Positions 52,901 through 60,362 of a stretch of DNA of 64,000 nucleotides are shown piece by piece. Below the pieces are notes generated by a model. It had not been told where the DNA came from and did not search any database. It worked only from the letters and a program-made list of their open reading frames with translations. The stretch comes from an uncultured Alistipes sp. GTDB taxonomy: Bacteria > Bacteroidota > Bacteroidia > Bacteroidales > Rikenellaceae. Location: NCBI GenBank assembly GCA_900770635.1, contig CAAGLB010000161.1, positions 1 through 64,000 on the forward strand, read 5' to 3'. Every line of letters begins with the position of its first letter. Positions within the stretch are counted from its first letter, which is position 1. The position numbers and the translations under genes are program-made.

Positions 52901-53578
52901 AAACTGTCCTTTGAACGATTTTAGCGACGAGCAACCCTCAAATGCTGACTCGCCGATGTGTGTCACACGCTCGGGTATGGCTATCGAGGCAAGGCTCTTG
53001 CAGCCAGCAAATGCCGAGCCACCAATCCATGTTACGCTGTTTGGTAGGGTGATGGTTGCAAGGCTCGAGCATCCTGCAAATGCCTGCCAACCAATAGTTT
53101 GAACGCTGCTTGGGATGTTTATGTTTGTGAGGTTTATACATCCTGCAAATGCGCTGTCGGCAATCGAGCGTGGCTTATTCGGAATCTTTATGCTTGTGAG
53201 TCCTGTACATCCTGCAAATGCGCTATTCTCGATGCGTACCACATTCTCGGGTATTGTTATGTTTTTTAGTCCTGTACAACCCGCGAAAGCACCCCATCCA
53301 ATCTCGGTCACGCAGTCGGGGATCGTCACGCTTGTTAGTGTTTCGCAGTCCGAGAATCTTAGGTCAAGGCTCTTGATGTCGTGCTGCATGGTGATAACAC
53401 CCTTGTTGTCGGCATAGGTGTGCGACACGAGCCTATTTTTTGTGCCGCCGTTGTAGTATAGCTCAACCTTTTGGCCATCAGATGTGGTGTACCATATCTC
53501 GTTGTTTGGACATTGTGCCTGTGCGGCAAACATTGTTGCGATGACGCAAATGACGGTAGTTGTAATCTTGCGTAGCAT
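49925..53578 (-). CDS. Giant BspA-like leucine-rich-repeat surface protein
   Basis: The start is set at 53578 (MLRKITTTVICVIATMFAAQAQ), which gives a signal peptide. About 1217 residues. Some 33 LRR_5-type repeats have the form AFxGCxxLxxIxIPxxVxxI. Two other modules interrupt them: five copies of FASxDGRCLIVxGKIVAFAP-type sequence and about six of LTINCN..., followed by DIxIxxGV. BspA-like proteins bind host matrix and other bacteria. No C-terminal sorting signal is clear. A TAnnTTTG box lies upstream. Confidence 0.9.
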   Translation of the reverse strand: MLRKITTTVICVIATMFAAQAQCPNNEIWYTTSDGQKVELYYNGGTKNRLVSHTYADNKGVITMQHDIKSLDLRFSDCETLTSVTIPDCVTEIGWGAFAGCTGLKNITIPENVVRIENSAFAGCTGLTSIKIPNKPRSIADSAFAGCINLTNINIPSSVQTIGWQAFAGCSSLATITLPNSVTWIGGSAFAGCKSLASIAIPERVTHIGESAFEGCSSLKSFKGQFASEDGRCLIVSGKIVAFAPAGLSEYTIPFSATDIDSNAFKGCSKLSAFRGEFASADGRCLVVRGKIVAFAPAGLTTYTIPNDVTDVDAAAFYNCTRLKSFRGKFASKDGRCLIINNKLVAFAPADIIEYEIPKSVTKIGRKAFQGCSSIITIHVPKDLTAIEDYAFEGCTGLTTLQLPDSITTMGYGVFHGCTHLSSITLPTGLKYIDNYAFDGCIGLKEIVIPNGVVEIGSSAFKGCRALRSITIPNSVFRIRSNAFAGCKKLSEIVLPHKLDLVESGAFFGCYGSLTINSNINGNNTTRQQPLRGAKFSSITLGDNVTKITEGLFRGCCSLKSMTISNSVTEIGAHAFEGCTELMSITIPESVTTIRGEAFAGCSALKSFKGRFASSDERCLIVDGELIAFAPAGLTGYAIPNTTKRIGAGIFKGCSKLTRLSIPESVTYIANQAFSECTNLTSIVVNCNIDSKHFAGHKFTDITIGKDVTDLCTGLFEGSNGRLTVNCNLPTADWFMGSHFTDIVINDGVTYIDSRALAGSSGRLTINCNNPKAIWFSQAYFSEIVISEGVEEMTIGEFSKFRGKLILNSDSFNPKWFDLNNISEIIIGEGVSHIDHHMLTTYQGKLTLDCKTIKADLLTGLTLSEITIGNSVTNIESGAFASCPNLQKFNGKYASNDGKCLIKNGTLVSYAPAGALSYKVPDGVTAIGKGAFKGYRIESITIPYSVSAINDEAFKGCRNLHSVTFGGNLRIIGNGAFANCIKLKSITLPTTTTTVGNDAFSGCVAMQSIDLGNGLKTLGEAAFAGCTSIKSVAMPDSISAIGNRTFSGCSSLQSLTLGNGVKTIGDAAFAGCVGISTLTIPDNIEVIGNEAFKGCNSIHMLNLGDGLNIVGDRAFAGCAGIEKIIIPDGITELGAEVFADCSKLVVLSIGRGVKSMGVNPVKGCNVLTLIYSAAVTPPATSYIELTEDTIVYVPREAVKAYKDAAGWNAYGKQIKKR

Positions 53579-53711
53579 AGTCTTCGTAGTTATATTGTGA
53601 CCGACACCCCTATATTTTCTTCGACATATTTGCATGAGTTAGGCTCTATGTAAGCCCTATTAGGAAATCTTCGGAGTAGTATATGAGGGTGTTTCTAATT
53701 CTCTGCATCTA

Positions 53712-53719
53712 CAAAGGTA
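53712..53719 (-). promoter_or_regulatory. Promoter -7 box for the BspA-like gene
   Basis: TACCTTTG on the minus strand, about 134 bp before the start codon, giving a long leader. A TATCTTTG on the plus strand at 53723-53730 lies back to back with it. Confidence 0.5.
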
Positions 53720-53825
53720 GCATATCTTTGGTGAAATAACAACTTTTTTCTCTTTTTTTCAACGATGTTATAACCCTTGATGTTAAGTTTTCAACTTTTG
53801 CGTGAAGTTTGCAGAGAATTTTTCC

Positions 53826-53833
53826 TATCTTTG
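53826..53833 (+). promoter_or_regulatory. Promoter -7 box for galE
   Basis: TATCTTTG, 27 bp before the ATG at 53861. This places the real start after the box and excludes the longer frame from 53777. Confidence 0.75.
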
Positions 53834-53860
53834 TCACACAAAATATTTTCACGAAGGATT

Positions 53861-54883
53861 ATGAAACGAGGAGTTCTTGTTACTGGAGGCGCTGGTTATA
53901 TCGGTTCGCACACATCTGTTGAGCTTATCAACGCTGGCTACGATGTTGTCATCGTCGACAACTTCGCCAATAGCGACCGCAGCTCATTGGATGGCATTCG
54001 CCAGATTACGGGTGTCGAGCCTAAATTCATCGAGACCGACTGCTGCGATAAGGAGGCTATGCGTCGAGTGTTCGAGGAGTATAGGTTTGATGCTGCAATA
54101 CATTTTGCTGCGTTTAAGGCTGTGGGTGAGTCTGTTGCGGAGCCCGCAAAGTACTATCGCAACAACCTTGTGTCGTTCCTCAACCTTCTCGAGCTGATGG
54201 TGGAGTATGGTTGCAAAAATATCCTCTTCTCCTCTTCGGCTACGGTGTATGGCGATGCCGACACGCTGCCTGTTACCGAGCTCACTCCCCGCAAGCCTGC
54301 CACGTCGCCCTACGGCAATACTAAGCAGATGGCCGAGGATATTTTGCGAGATATGGTTGCGGCCAGTGGTGGTTCGTTGCGAGGCATCGCACTCCGCTAT
54401 TTTAATCCTATTGGCGCACACCCCTCGGCTCTTATTGGTGAGCTGCCACGTGGCGTTCCAAACAATCTCGTGCCATATATCACCCAGACTGCTGCAGGCG
54501 TTCGTGAGTGCCTGAGCATCTTTGGTGACGACTATAACACTCCCGATGGCTCGTGCCTTCGTGATTATATCGACGTTGTCGACCTGGCACGTGCCCATGT
54601 TGTGGCTATCGGCCGCCTTATCGAGGAGCGCAACAAGCAGAATTATGAGGTGTTCAATATCGGTACAGGACGCCCTGTGTCGGTCTTCGAGTTGGTGCGT
54701 GGCTTCGAGGAGGCTAACTCCTTAAAGCTCAACTATAAGGTTGCTCCTCGTCGTGCTGGTGATGTTACCGCTGTGTGGGCCGATACGACGCTTGCCAATG
54801 AGGAACTTGGCTGGAGGGCCGAGCGTGAACTTGCCGACACACTTCGCTCTGCATGGGCGTGGGAGAAGCACGTAAGACAATAA
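53861..54883 (+). CDS. galE: UDP-glucose 4-epimerase
   Basis: 340 residues beginning MKRGVLVTGGAGYIGSH, the NAD-binding glycine motif. SSSATVYG and the catalytic Tyr-x3-Lys in SPYGNTKQMAEDIL follow. The enzyme interconverts UDP-glucose and UDP-galactose and supplies galactose units for surface glycans. The next gene starts about 40 bp downstream and may share the transcript. Confidence 0.96.
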   Translation: MKRGVLVTGGAGYIGSHTSVELINAGYDVVIVDNFANSDRSSLDGIRQITGVEPKFIETDCCDKEAMRRVFEEYRFDAAIHFAAFKAVGESVAEPAKYYRNNLVSFLNLLELMVEYGCKNILFSSSATVYGDADTLPVTELTPRKPATSPYGNTKQMAEDILRDMVAASGGSLRGIALRYFNPIGAHPSALIGELPRGVPNNLVPYITQTAAGVRECLSIFGDDYNTPDGSCLRDYIDVVDLARAHVVAIGRLIEERNKQNYEVFNIGTGRPVSVFELVRGFEEANSLKLNYKVAPRRAGDVTAVWADTTLANEELGWRAERELADTLRSAWAWEKHVRQ

Positions 54884-54925
54884 TCCTAATATACTTTCGT
54901 TATTAAGTTGTTAAAAGATAGAGAT

Positions 54926-55573
54926 ATGAAGAGACTACTTTTGCTGCTTGTTGCAGTTGTGATGATAGCTCCTATGGCTGAGGCTAAGAAGCGAGAAACC
55001 GCTGAGGAGGTCGAGCTAAAAACCCGCCACTACTCTGGCTGGGAGTGGGGTGCTCAGGGCCGTTTCAACCTTGTGTTCTACGATTTGAGCTACATGAAGG
55101 TTTATAACGAGGCTCCCGTGAAGGAGTATTTTGCTGGCGTTAAGACTGCCGATGGCAAGGCTATGCTTGGCGGCACATTTCTGCTCAATGGTGGCTATTT
55201 CATCAATAACAACTGGAAGGTAGGCTTCGAGCTTGGTGCTCAGGTTCAATACAACTACACCTTTATGCCTATCTCGGTTACGGGCCATTACTTCTACGGC
55301 ACACGCAAGAACTGCCTTTTCAACTTTGTTACTCTCGGCACAAATATGCTTGCCGAGAAGGGCTCTCTGCGCTTTGGTGCTAATGGCTCGGCGGGTGTTG
55401 GTTTCCGTATTCAGTCACCTTATAGCGTGCTTAAATACGACATTGTTCTTGGCTATCAATCTGTTATGCTCAATCCAAAGCCTCATGGCGGCGACTTCTC
55501 GTTCAATAGCGACGATGTCAAGTTCCACCGTGTTAACCAGAGTATATATATCGGTCTTGGCGTAACTTTCTAA
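54926..55573 (+). CDS. Outer-membrane beta-barrel protein of unknown function
   Basis: The start is set at 54926 (MKRLLLLLVAVVMIAPMAEA). About 215 residues. After the signal the sequence alternates in strands rich in Tyr/Phe/Gly and ends SIYIGLGVTF with a terminal Phe, the barrel assembly signal. No more precise family is recognised. A structured repeat begins just after the stop. Confidence 0.75.
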   Translation: MKRLLLLLVAVVMIAPMAEAKKRETAEEVELKTRHYSGWEWGAQGRFNLVFYDLSYMKVYNEAPVKEYFAGVKTADGKAMLGGTFLLNGGYFINNNWKVGFELGAQVQYNYTFMPISVTGHYFYGTRKNCLFNFVTLGTNMLAEKGSLRFGANGSAGVGFRIQSPYSVLKYDIVLGYQSVMLNPKPHGGDFSFNSDDVKFHRVNQSIYIGLGVTF

Positions 55574-55581
55574 TTCGACGA

Positions 55582-55719
55582 GAGGTTGTCTAACAAGGCA
55601 ACTTTGTCGTTATTTGCTGTCATAGCGCCGCATCTACTTCGCTAACGAATTATCTCGTCAATGAGCAGTACGTTTTGGTACAGCCCATCGCCTCGAAATT
55701 CGCCCTGTTATACAACTCC
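55582..55719 (+). repeat. Structured repeat, copy 7
   Basis: The ends GAGGTTGTCTAACAAGG (55582-55598) and CCCTGTTATACAACTCC (55703-55719) pair imperfectly. The hairpin near 55656-55696 has the GAGCAGTAC-N5-GTACAGCCC tip. The outer stem is of the same type as copy 9, the tip as in copies 1 and 5. Confidence 0.7.
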
Positions 55720-55772
55720 TAAACAATGAGAGCGTGTCTATAAAATTTATTGGACACCCTCCTAAAATGCTA

Positions 55773-55808
55773 ACTACCCGAGGATGTAACATCCTCGGGT
55801 AGTCTTTT
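55773..55808. terminator. Terminator between the barrel protein gene and recO
   Basis: ACTACCCGAGGATG and CATCCTCGGGTAGT form a 14-bp perfect stem with a 3-nt loop and a T tract; convergent genes flank it. Confidence 0.92.
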
Positions 55809-55828
55809 TCATGGCTATATTAGCCCAA

Positions 55829-56557
55829 CTAAAATACCTCTCTTAGCACTCGTATCGACTCCACCGCACGTATAGAGTCGAGGTGGTAGCCATAATATTT
55901 CAGCATCGCCTCTAAGAATTCCACTCGCTCTGTGCGGTTGAGGCCTATCTCGCCTAAGTATCTCACGTCGCATTCGAGCATGTCGTGTAGTATTCGGGCA
56001 TTCTCGGGCGAGAGTGCCATGCTTGGGATGAGTGCATGTGGCGTGAAATGTCCATCACGAATGTCGAGCCATGCACCGTCGACATACTCATTATCGGGCG
56101 AGAAGCCTAATGGGCGACTCAGGTTTGCCAAGAACCAAAGGTGGAAATTGGCAATGCCCTCCTCCAAAACGTCGAGCGCCGCAACACATCCCCACACAAA
56201 GTCGAACAGCCCCTCGCCATGCTCGTTATCCTTGATCAGGCGGTAAAGCACCTCTGCCATAAATAGCGCCATTGTCGACTTGCGCACGTCGAAGGGCGTA
56301 GATTGTAGCACCATGCCACTCACAGCATCCTTGAGCCTATGCATTGTCATCTTCGGCGACGTAAGCCCCTCAAACTCAACTGCAAACATTGGTTGAAAGA
56401 GTGCCATTTTTGAGCCTTTGGCCGTGGGACGTATGCCCTGTACCATGTAGCTTTGGCGTCCCAGCACGTCGGTGAGCATGTGCACAATAACCCCCTTCTC
56501 GCCATATTTAAGTGTGCCGAGAACTATGCCACGTGCCTTATAACTCTTTAATGCCAT
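55829..56557 (-). CDS. recO: DNA repair protein RecO
   Basis: 242 residues. The N-terminal OB-fold has YKARGIVLGTLKYGEKGVIVHMLT, and the helical C-terminal part follows. RecO works with RecF and RecR to load RecA on gapped DNA. Its ATG overlaps the ispG stop (TAATG), so it is the second gene of that unit. Confidence 0.93.
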   Translation of the reverse strand: MALKSYKARGIVLGTLKYGEKGVIVHMLTDVLGRQSYMVQGIRPTAKGSKMALFQPMFAVEFEGLTSPKMTMHRLKDAVSGMVLQSTPFDVRKSTMALFMAEVLYRLIKDNEHGEGLFDFVWGCVAALDVLEEGIANFHLWFLANLSRPLGFSPDNEYVDGAWLDIRDGHFTPHALIPSMALSPENARILHDMLECDVRYLGEIGLNRTERVEFLEAMLKYYGYHLDSIRAVESIRVLREVF

Positions 56558-58041
56558 TATTCAGGATCGTGCCAGCGGCCGTCACGTTTGATTATCTCAA
56601 TGAGGTGGTCGAGTGCCTCGCTCTGGTGGATGTTGCGCTCGACAATCTCACGGCCACGATATAGTGTTATGTGCTCGGGCGACGAGCCTACATATCCGTA
56701 GTCGGCATCCGCCATCTCGCCAGGACCATTTACGATGCAGCCCATAACGCCTATTTTGAGATCCTTGAGGTGCGAGGTGCGTGCCTTAATCTCAGCGAGT
56801 GTCGACTGTATGTCGTAGAGCGTACGTCCGCAACTTGGGCAAGCGATATACTCGGTGCGTGAGAAGCGTAGGCGTGCCGCCTGAAGTATCATAAGCTCGA
56901 TGTCGTGAACTGCTTCTTCCGCAATGTTTGGCGCATCAACCCACACTCCCTCAGCCAAGCCGTCGAGGAGCAGCTGTCCCATGTCCGAAGCGGCATATAT
57001 CGCCACTTGCTCCACGCTATCAGAGTTGTAGCGACGACGCAAAACCACAGGTTTCGAGTCAGTGCGGTTGAGTATCGCTGCTCGCCACTCGTGCGTAGGG
57101 TTGTTGCTAACTGCCTCAATAACATCGTATTCAGATGTTAACTCGCTATGCACAATAGGCTTATGCTGCGTGCGTGGGCGGAATGTTGTTGGTGAGTAGC
57201 TCTCTATGTTCTCTACCTCGAACTCGCCACTGCGATGGCTGAAGTAGTCTACCAACATGCGACCAACTGGCACCTCATGTTCGGGATCTTCAGTAAGTGA
57301 CACACGCAGCGTGTCGCCAATGCCGTCGGCGAGGAGTGCTCCAATGCCCACGGCGCTCTTTATGCGACCCTCGATGCCATCGCCCGCCTCTGTCACGCCG
57401 AGGTGCAGCGGATAGGTCATTCCCTCACGCTCCATAGCCTCGACAAGCAGACGGTAGGCATGCACCATAACACGTGTGTTGCTCGACTTCATCGACACCA
57501 CAACATCATCGAACTCTGCTCGTCGACACATATGGAGAAACTCCATTGCCGATGCCACCATGCCCTCGGGGGTGTCGCCCCACTCGTCAAATATGCGCTT
57601 AGCCAGCGAGCCATGATTCACGCCTATGCGCAGAGCCACGCCACGTCGCTTACATATATTTATTAGTTGGTCGAGTTCGCCGTTCGTTGTTCGGAAGTTA
57701 CCAGGGTTTATTCTCACCTTGTCGACACTCTCGGCAGCCATCATCGCTATCTCGGGCGTGAAGTGAATGTCGGCAACTATTGCTGCCTGACAACCCTCCG
57801 TGCGCAACTTATTCATTATTTTCTCGAGAGCCTCGCCCTCCTTTTTGCCTTGAGCCGTGAGGCGCACAATCTCGGCACCCGCCTCGGCTATGCGCTTTGT
57901 TTGCGCCACCGACAGCTCAACATCTGCCGTTGGGGTATTTGTCATCGACTGCACAGCAATAGGGCGTGTGCCACCTATTGTAACACCTCCGAAGCTCACC
58001 TCGTGCGATGGGCGTCGGCTATATTTTAGACTCTTTTTCAT
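56557..58041 (-). CDS. ispG: 4-hydroxy-3-methylbut-2-en-1-yl diphosphate synthase
   Basis: 494 residues. The TIM barrel starts VTIGGTRPIAVQSMTNTPTAD. The iron-sulfur domain carries CPSCGRT and GCIVNGPGE, giving the three Cys and one Glu that hold the 4Fe-4S cluster. An insert of about 120 residues separates them, as in other Bacteroidetes, chlamydial and plant enzymes, though this one is shorter than many in the phylum. It makes HMBPP in the MEP isoprenoid pathway. Confidence 0.97.
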   Translation of the reverse strand: MKKSLKYSRRPSHEVSFGGVTIGGTRPIAVQSMTNTPTADVELSVAQTKRIAEAGAEIVRLTAQGKKEGEALEKIMNKLRTEGCQAAIVADIHFTPEIAMMAAESVDKVRINPGNFRTTNGELDQLINICKRRGVALRIGVNHGSLAKRIFDEWGDTPEGMVASAMEFLHMCRRAEFDDVVVSMKSSNTRVMVHAYRLLVEAMEREGMTYPLHLGVTEAGDGIEGRIKSAVGIGALLADGIGDTLRVSLTEDPEHEVPVGRMLVDYFSHRSGEFEVENIESYSPTTFRPRTQHKPIVHSELTSEYDVIEAVSNNPTHEWRAAILNRTDSKPVVLRRRYNSDSVEQVAIYAASDMGQLLLDGLAEGVWVDAPNIAEEAVHDIELMILQAARLRFSRTEYIACPSCGRTLYDIQSTLAEIKARTSHLKDLKIGVMGCIVNGPGEMADADYGYVGSSPEHITLYRGREIVERNIHQSEALDHLIEIIKRDGRWHDPE

Positions 58042-58061
58042 GGTCGCATAAAACTTTTACG

Positions 58062-58069
58062 CAAAGTTA
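58062..58069 (-). promoter_or_regulatory. Promoter -7 box for ispG-recO
   Basis: TAACTTTG on the minus strand matches TAnnTTTG and lies 20 bp before the ispG start. Confidence 0.65.
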
Positions 58070-58109
58070 ACTCTTTTTTCGTTCACTGCCATCTAATTTC
58101 CAAACTATA

Positions 58110-58226
58110 TTTTAACTCGTTGAAAATCAGTGCTTTGTGTATCACATGCGTAACTCACTGATAATCAACGAGTTGAAAAATTCGCAAAATCACGATTTGT
58201 AACGCACTGATTTTCATGGAGTTAAG
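58110..58226. repeat. Three copies of a 19-22-bp motif in the ispG/lipoprotein intergenic region
   Basis: TTAACTCGTTGAAAATCAGT appears near 58112. A reverse-complement-like copy, CACTGATAATCAACGAGTT, is near 58156. Another, CACTGATTTTCATGGAGTTA, is near 58207. The outer two form an inverted repeat with two mismatches. They could be operator sites for the divergent promoters or the remains of a mobile element. Confidence 0.6.
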
Positions 58227-58259
58227 CACTACCTCTCGGAAATAAAAATGGCCCAAAAA

Positions 58260-58291
58260 TTTGGCATACTCACGATTAGGTGGTAACTTTG
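58260..58291 (+). promoter_or_regulatory. Promoter of the rSAM/lipoprotein operon
   Basis: TTTG (58260-58263), 20 bp, then TAACTTTG (58284-58291): a full Bacteroidetes primary promoter. The first gene starts 31 bp after it. Confidence 0.82.
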
Positions 58292-58322
58292 CGATAAGAA
58301 AAACCAATAAAACATTGAAGCT

Positions 58323-58763
58323 ATGAAACGACTTATCTATTTTCTTTTGACTTTGCTTGGCTTTGGTGCTATTAGCTGCGAGGAGGAGCAAGCGATGATA
58401 GAGTATGGCTGTCCTAATATGACCTTTTCGCTTAAGGCTCGTGTTGTGGACGAGGCGGGTAAGCCTATCGAGGGTATCGAGGTGCAGACCAAGAACAACG
58501 CCTTCTACATGGACAACTACTCCGATGCTGAGGGCAATATCGACCTTCAGGTGAACATGTGGCCCGACACCAACATTGATCTGCTCTTTACCGATGTTGA
58601 TGGTAAAGAGAATGGTGGCGAGTTCGAGACATTAGAGCTCAACATCGCAGACAAAGTTGAGCAGGTAAAAGAGGGCTCTGGTAGCTGGTATGAGGGTAGT
58701 TATAAGGCCGACCTTGGCGACGTAGTAATGACACTCAAGGCAGAGAACGTCGAGCAAGAGTAA
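58323..58763 (+). CDS. rSAM/lipoprotein-system putative lipoprotein 1
   Basis: 146 residues. The signal MKRLIYFLLTLLGFGAISC ends in Cys19 of a lipobox. The mature part has RVVDEAGKPIEGIEVQ, then DVDGKENGGEFETLEL and a late LGDVVMTL. This is the pattern of the putative lipoproteins named for their co-occurrence with radical SAM enzymes in Bacteroidetes, with a transthyretin-like/CarboxypepD_reg fold suggested by VVDEAGKPI. Function unknown; it may be a substrate of the radical SAM enzymes downstream. Confidence 0.82.
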   Translation: MKRLIYFLLTLLGFGAISCEEEQAMIEYGCPNMTFSLKARVVDEAGKPIEGIEVQTKNNAFYMDNYSDAEGNIDLQVNMWPDTNIDLLFTDVDGKENGGEFETLELNIADKVEQVKEGSGSWYEGSYKADLGDVVMTLKAENVEQE

Positions 58764-58784
58764 AACATATAATATATATAGGTT

Positions 58785-59306
58785 ATGAAACGTACAATAA
58801 TGCTTATCGGCTTGGGCATCGCCTTTGTGGGTGCATCGCTCTGGGTTATGCTCAGTGGCGGTCGCAGTGCCAAGGCCATAAGAGCAAAGTTCCGCTTGGG
58901 TGGCGCTATCCTTACCCTCGTGAGCTTCACGTCATTGGCAAGCTGTGAGAATGGTGGCTTTATGGTTAGTTGCTACGACCCAGCACCACCTCCAACTAAC
59001 TATCACCGCTGGAATAATGATGTAGCTAACAGCGAGCTTCGCAATGGCGATAAGGTGATACTTAAATACGTCTGCCAATTTGGCAATGAGGTAAAGGTGT
59101 CGCTTGTTACCGATGATATGAGCGAGGATAGGGTGCTTTGCAGCCAGACATACGAGGTCGCTAAGGGTGAAAATCAGCTTGAGTTCACCATCGAGGCTGG
59201 CGACTATCGTGGTCGCGCCGAGCTATGTGTGGAGTACGACAAATATCAAGATGGCGACGAGACTACCTCGCTTATGGGCAGTATCTTTGTTGCTATTGTA
59301 GACTAA
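58785..59306 (+). CDS. Operon protein with two hydrophobic N-terminal segments and a lipobox
   Basis: 173 residues. Hydrophobic stretches cover residues 4-23 and 39-53, the second ending SLASC with Cys54. If translation starts at Met22 (58848), the product would be an ordinary lipoprotein with a basic n-region (GGRSAKAIRAKFR). The mature part is beta-rich, with DYRGRAELCVEYDKYQDGDE. It is unlike the other lipoproteins of the operon. It ends 3 bp before the first radical SAM gene. Confidence 0.7.
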   Translation: MKRTIMLIGLGIAFVGASLWVMLSGGRSAKAIRAKFRLGGAILTLVSFTSLASCENGGFMVSCYDPAPPPTNYHRWNNDVANSELRNGDKVILKYVCQFGNEVKVSLVTDDMSEDRVLCSQTYEVAKGENQLEFTIEAGDYRGRAELCVEYDKYQDGDETTSLMGSIFVAIVD

Positions 59307-59309
59307 GTT

Positions 59310-60341
59310 ATGCTCTTTGCGCGTCGTAAAAAGTTGGAATTAGGAGTGGTGGTATTCGAGCTTACGGATGCCTGCAATCAGGCGTGTAAGTTCTGCTACA
59401 ACCACTTCAAGGGCGAGGGTGTGTGCACTGTTGATGCACCCAACTATCGTCTTGCTCGTCGCACATTAAAGCGTCTGCTTCGTGAGGCAAACATTGGCTC
59501 ACTCTCGCTCTCGGGAGGTGAGCCCATGCTCCTACCACACATTCACGACCTTGTGCTGCGAGGTCGCATGGCGGGAAGCAACGTAAATGTGCTGACAAAT
59601 GGCACACTGCTTACCGACGACGATATTGCCATATTCAACGACCTCGGCGTGGGCACATTGCAAATACCGATGCTTGCCGATAGTGCCGAGGTGCACGACA
59701 GCATAACGCAGCTGCATGGCTCGTGGCTCAAGGCAACAACCGCTGCACGCAAGGTGGCTCAGATAAAGGCTGGGTGGCTGACGCCCGTGCTGATACTATC
59801 ACGCCTAAACTACGACCATATCGAGCCTACGATGCGCATGTATTCGGATATGGGGTGTCGCTACATCATGGTCAACCGCTTCAATATCGGTGGCTTAGGC
59901 AAGCTCTACCACAAGGAGCTAACACTCACGCACGAGGAGCTACGGAGTGCTTTTAGGCGTGTTGACGCAATGGCTGCGGAGCTTGGGATGACAATACATA
60001 GCGGCGTATGCACGCCCATGTGCTTGCTCGATCCGAAGGAGTACCAACACATAATGTTCACCAACTGCTCGACCGACCTCAGCAGTCGCCCACTCACGAT
60101 AAACTATCGAGGTGACGTGCGCTTCTGCAACCACTCGCCACGTGTGTTGGGCAACATCTACGACGAGTCGCTACGCTCGATTATCGAGCGATCGAATTCG
60201 GACGGATACTTCGACAGCGTGCCCGATAGTTGTGCTGGGTGCAAGCTATGGCAGAGGTGCAGGGGTGGCTGCCGTGCCGCCTCGGAGCAGATGTACGGCA
60301 CGTTCGACAGAATAGACCCCGTTATGAGCACAACGAACTAA
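59310..60341 (+). CDS. Radical SAM/SPASM enzyme 1 of the lipoprotein operon
   Basis: 343 residues. The CxxxCxxC cluster motif is C22-C26-C29 in DACNQACKFCYN; the SAM-binding GGEP motif is in LSLSGGEPMLLP. The C-terminal SPASM-type cysteines are in VRFCNHSPRVLG and CAGCKLWQRCRGGC and would hold additional iron-sulfur clusters, as in enzymes that modify peptides. It is adjacent to putative lipoproteins, which may be its substrates. Reaction unknown. Confidence 0.88.
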   Translation: MLFARRKKLELGVVVFELTDACNQACKFCYNHFKGEGVCTVDAPNYRLARRTLKRLLREANIGSLSLSGGEPMLLPHIHDLVLRGRMAGSNVNVLTNGTLLTDDDIAIFNDLGVGTLQIPMLADSAEVHDSITQLHGSWLKATTAARKVAQIKAGWLTPVLILSRLNYDHIEPTMRMYSDMGCRYIMVNRFNIGGLGKLYHKELTLTHEELRSAFRRVDAMAAELGMTIHSGVCTPMCLLDPKEYQHIMFTNCSTDLSSRPLTINYRGDVRFCNHSPRVLGNIYDESLRSIIERSNSDGYFDSVPDSCAGCKLWQRCRGGCRAASEQMYGTFDRIDPVMSTTN

Positions 60342-60350
60342 AAATTTTTA

Positions 60351-60358
60351 TATCTTTG
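60351..60358 (+). promoter_or_regulatory. Internal promoter box just before the fourth gene
   Basis: TATCTTTG ends only 4 bp before the ATG at 60363. If used, transcription would begin at about the start codon and give a leaderless mRNA. Confidence 0.45.
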
Positions 60359-60362
60359 TTAT

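Noticed and set aside
50010..53417. Several plus-strand open frames with repeated Pro/Ala/Ser patterns
   Set aside because: They are the antisense reading of the LRR repeats; the minus-strand frame is continuous with a signal peptide.
49925..53578. CRISPR-like periodic repeats
   Set aside because: The periodicity is in-frame with protein repeats and the DNA copies are too variable to be CRISPR repeats. No CRISPR array or cas gene is seen in the window.
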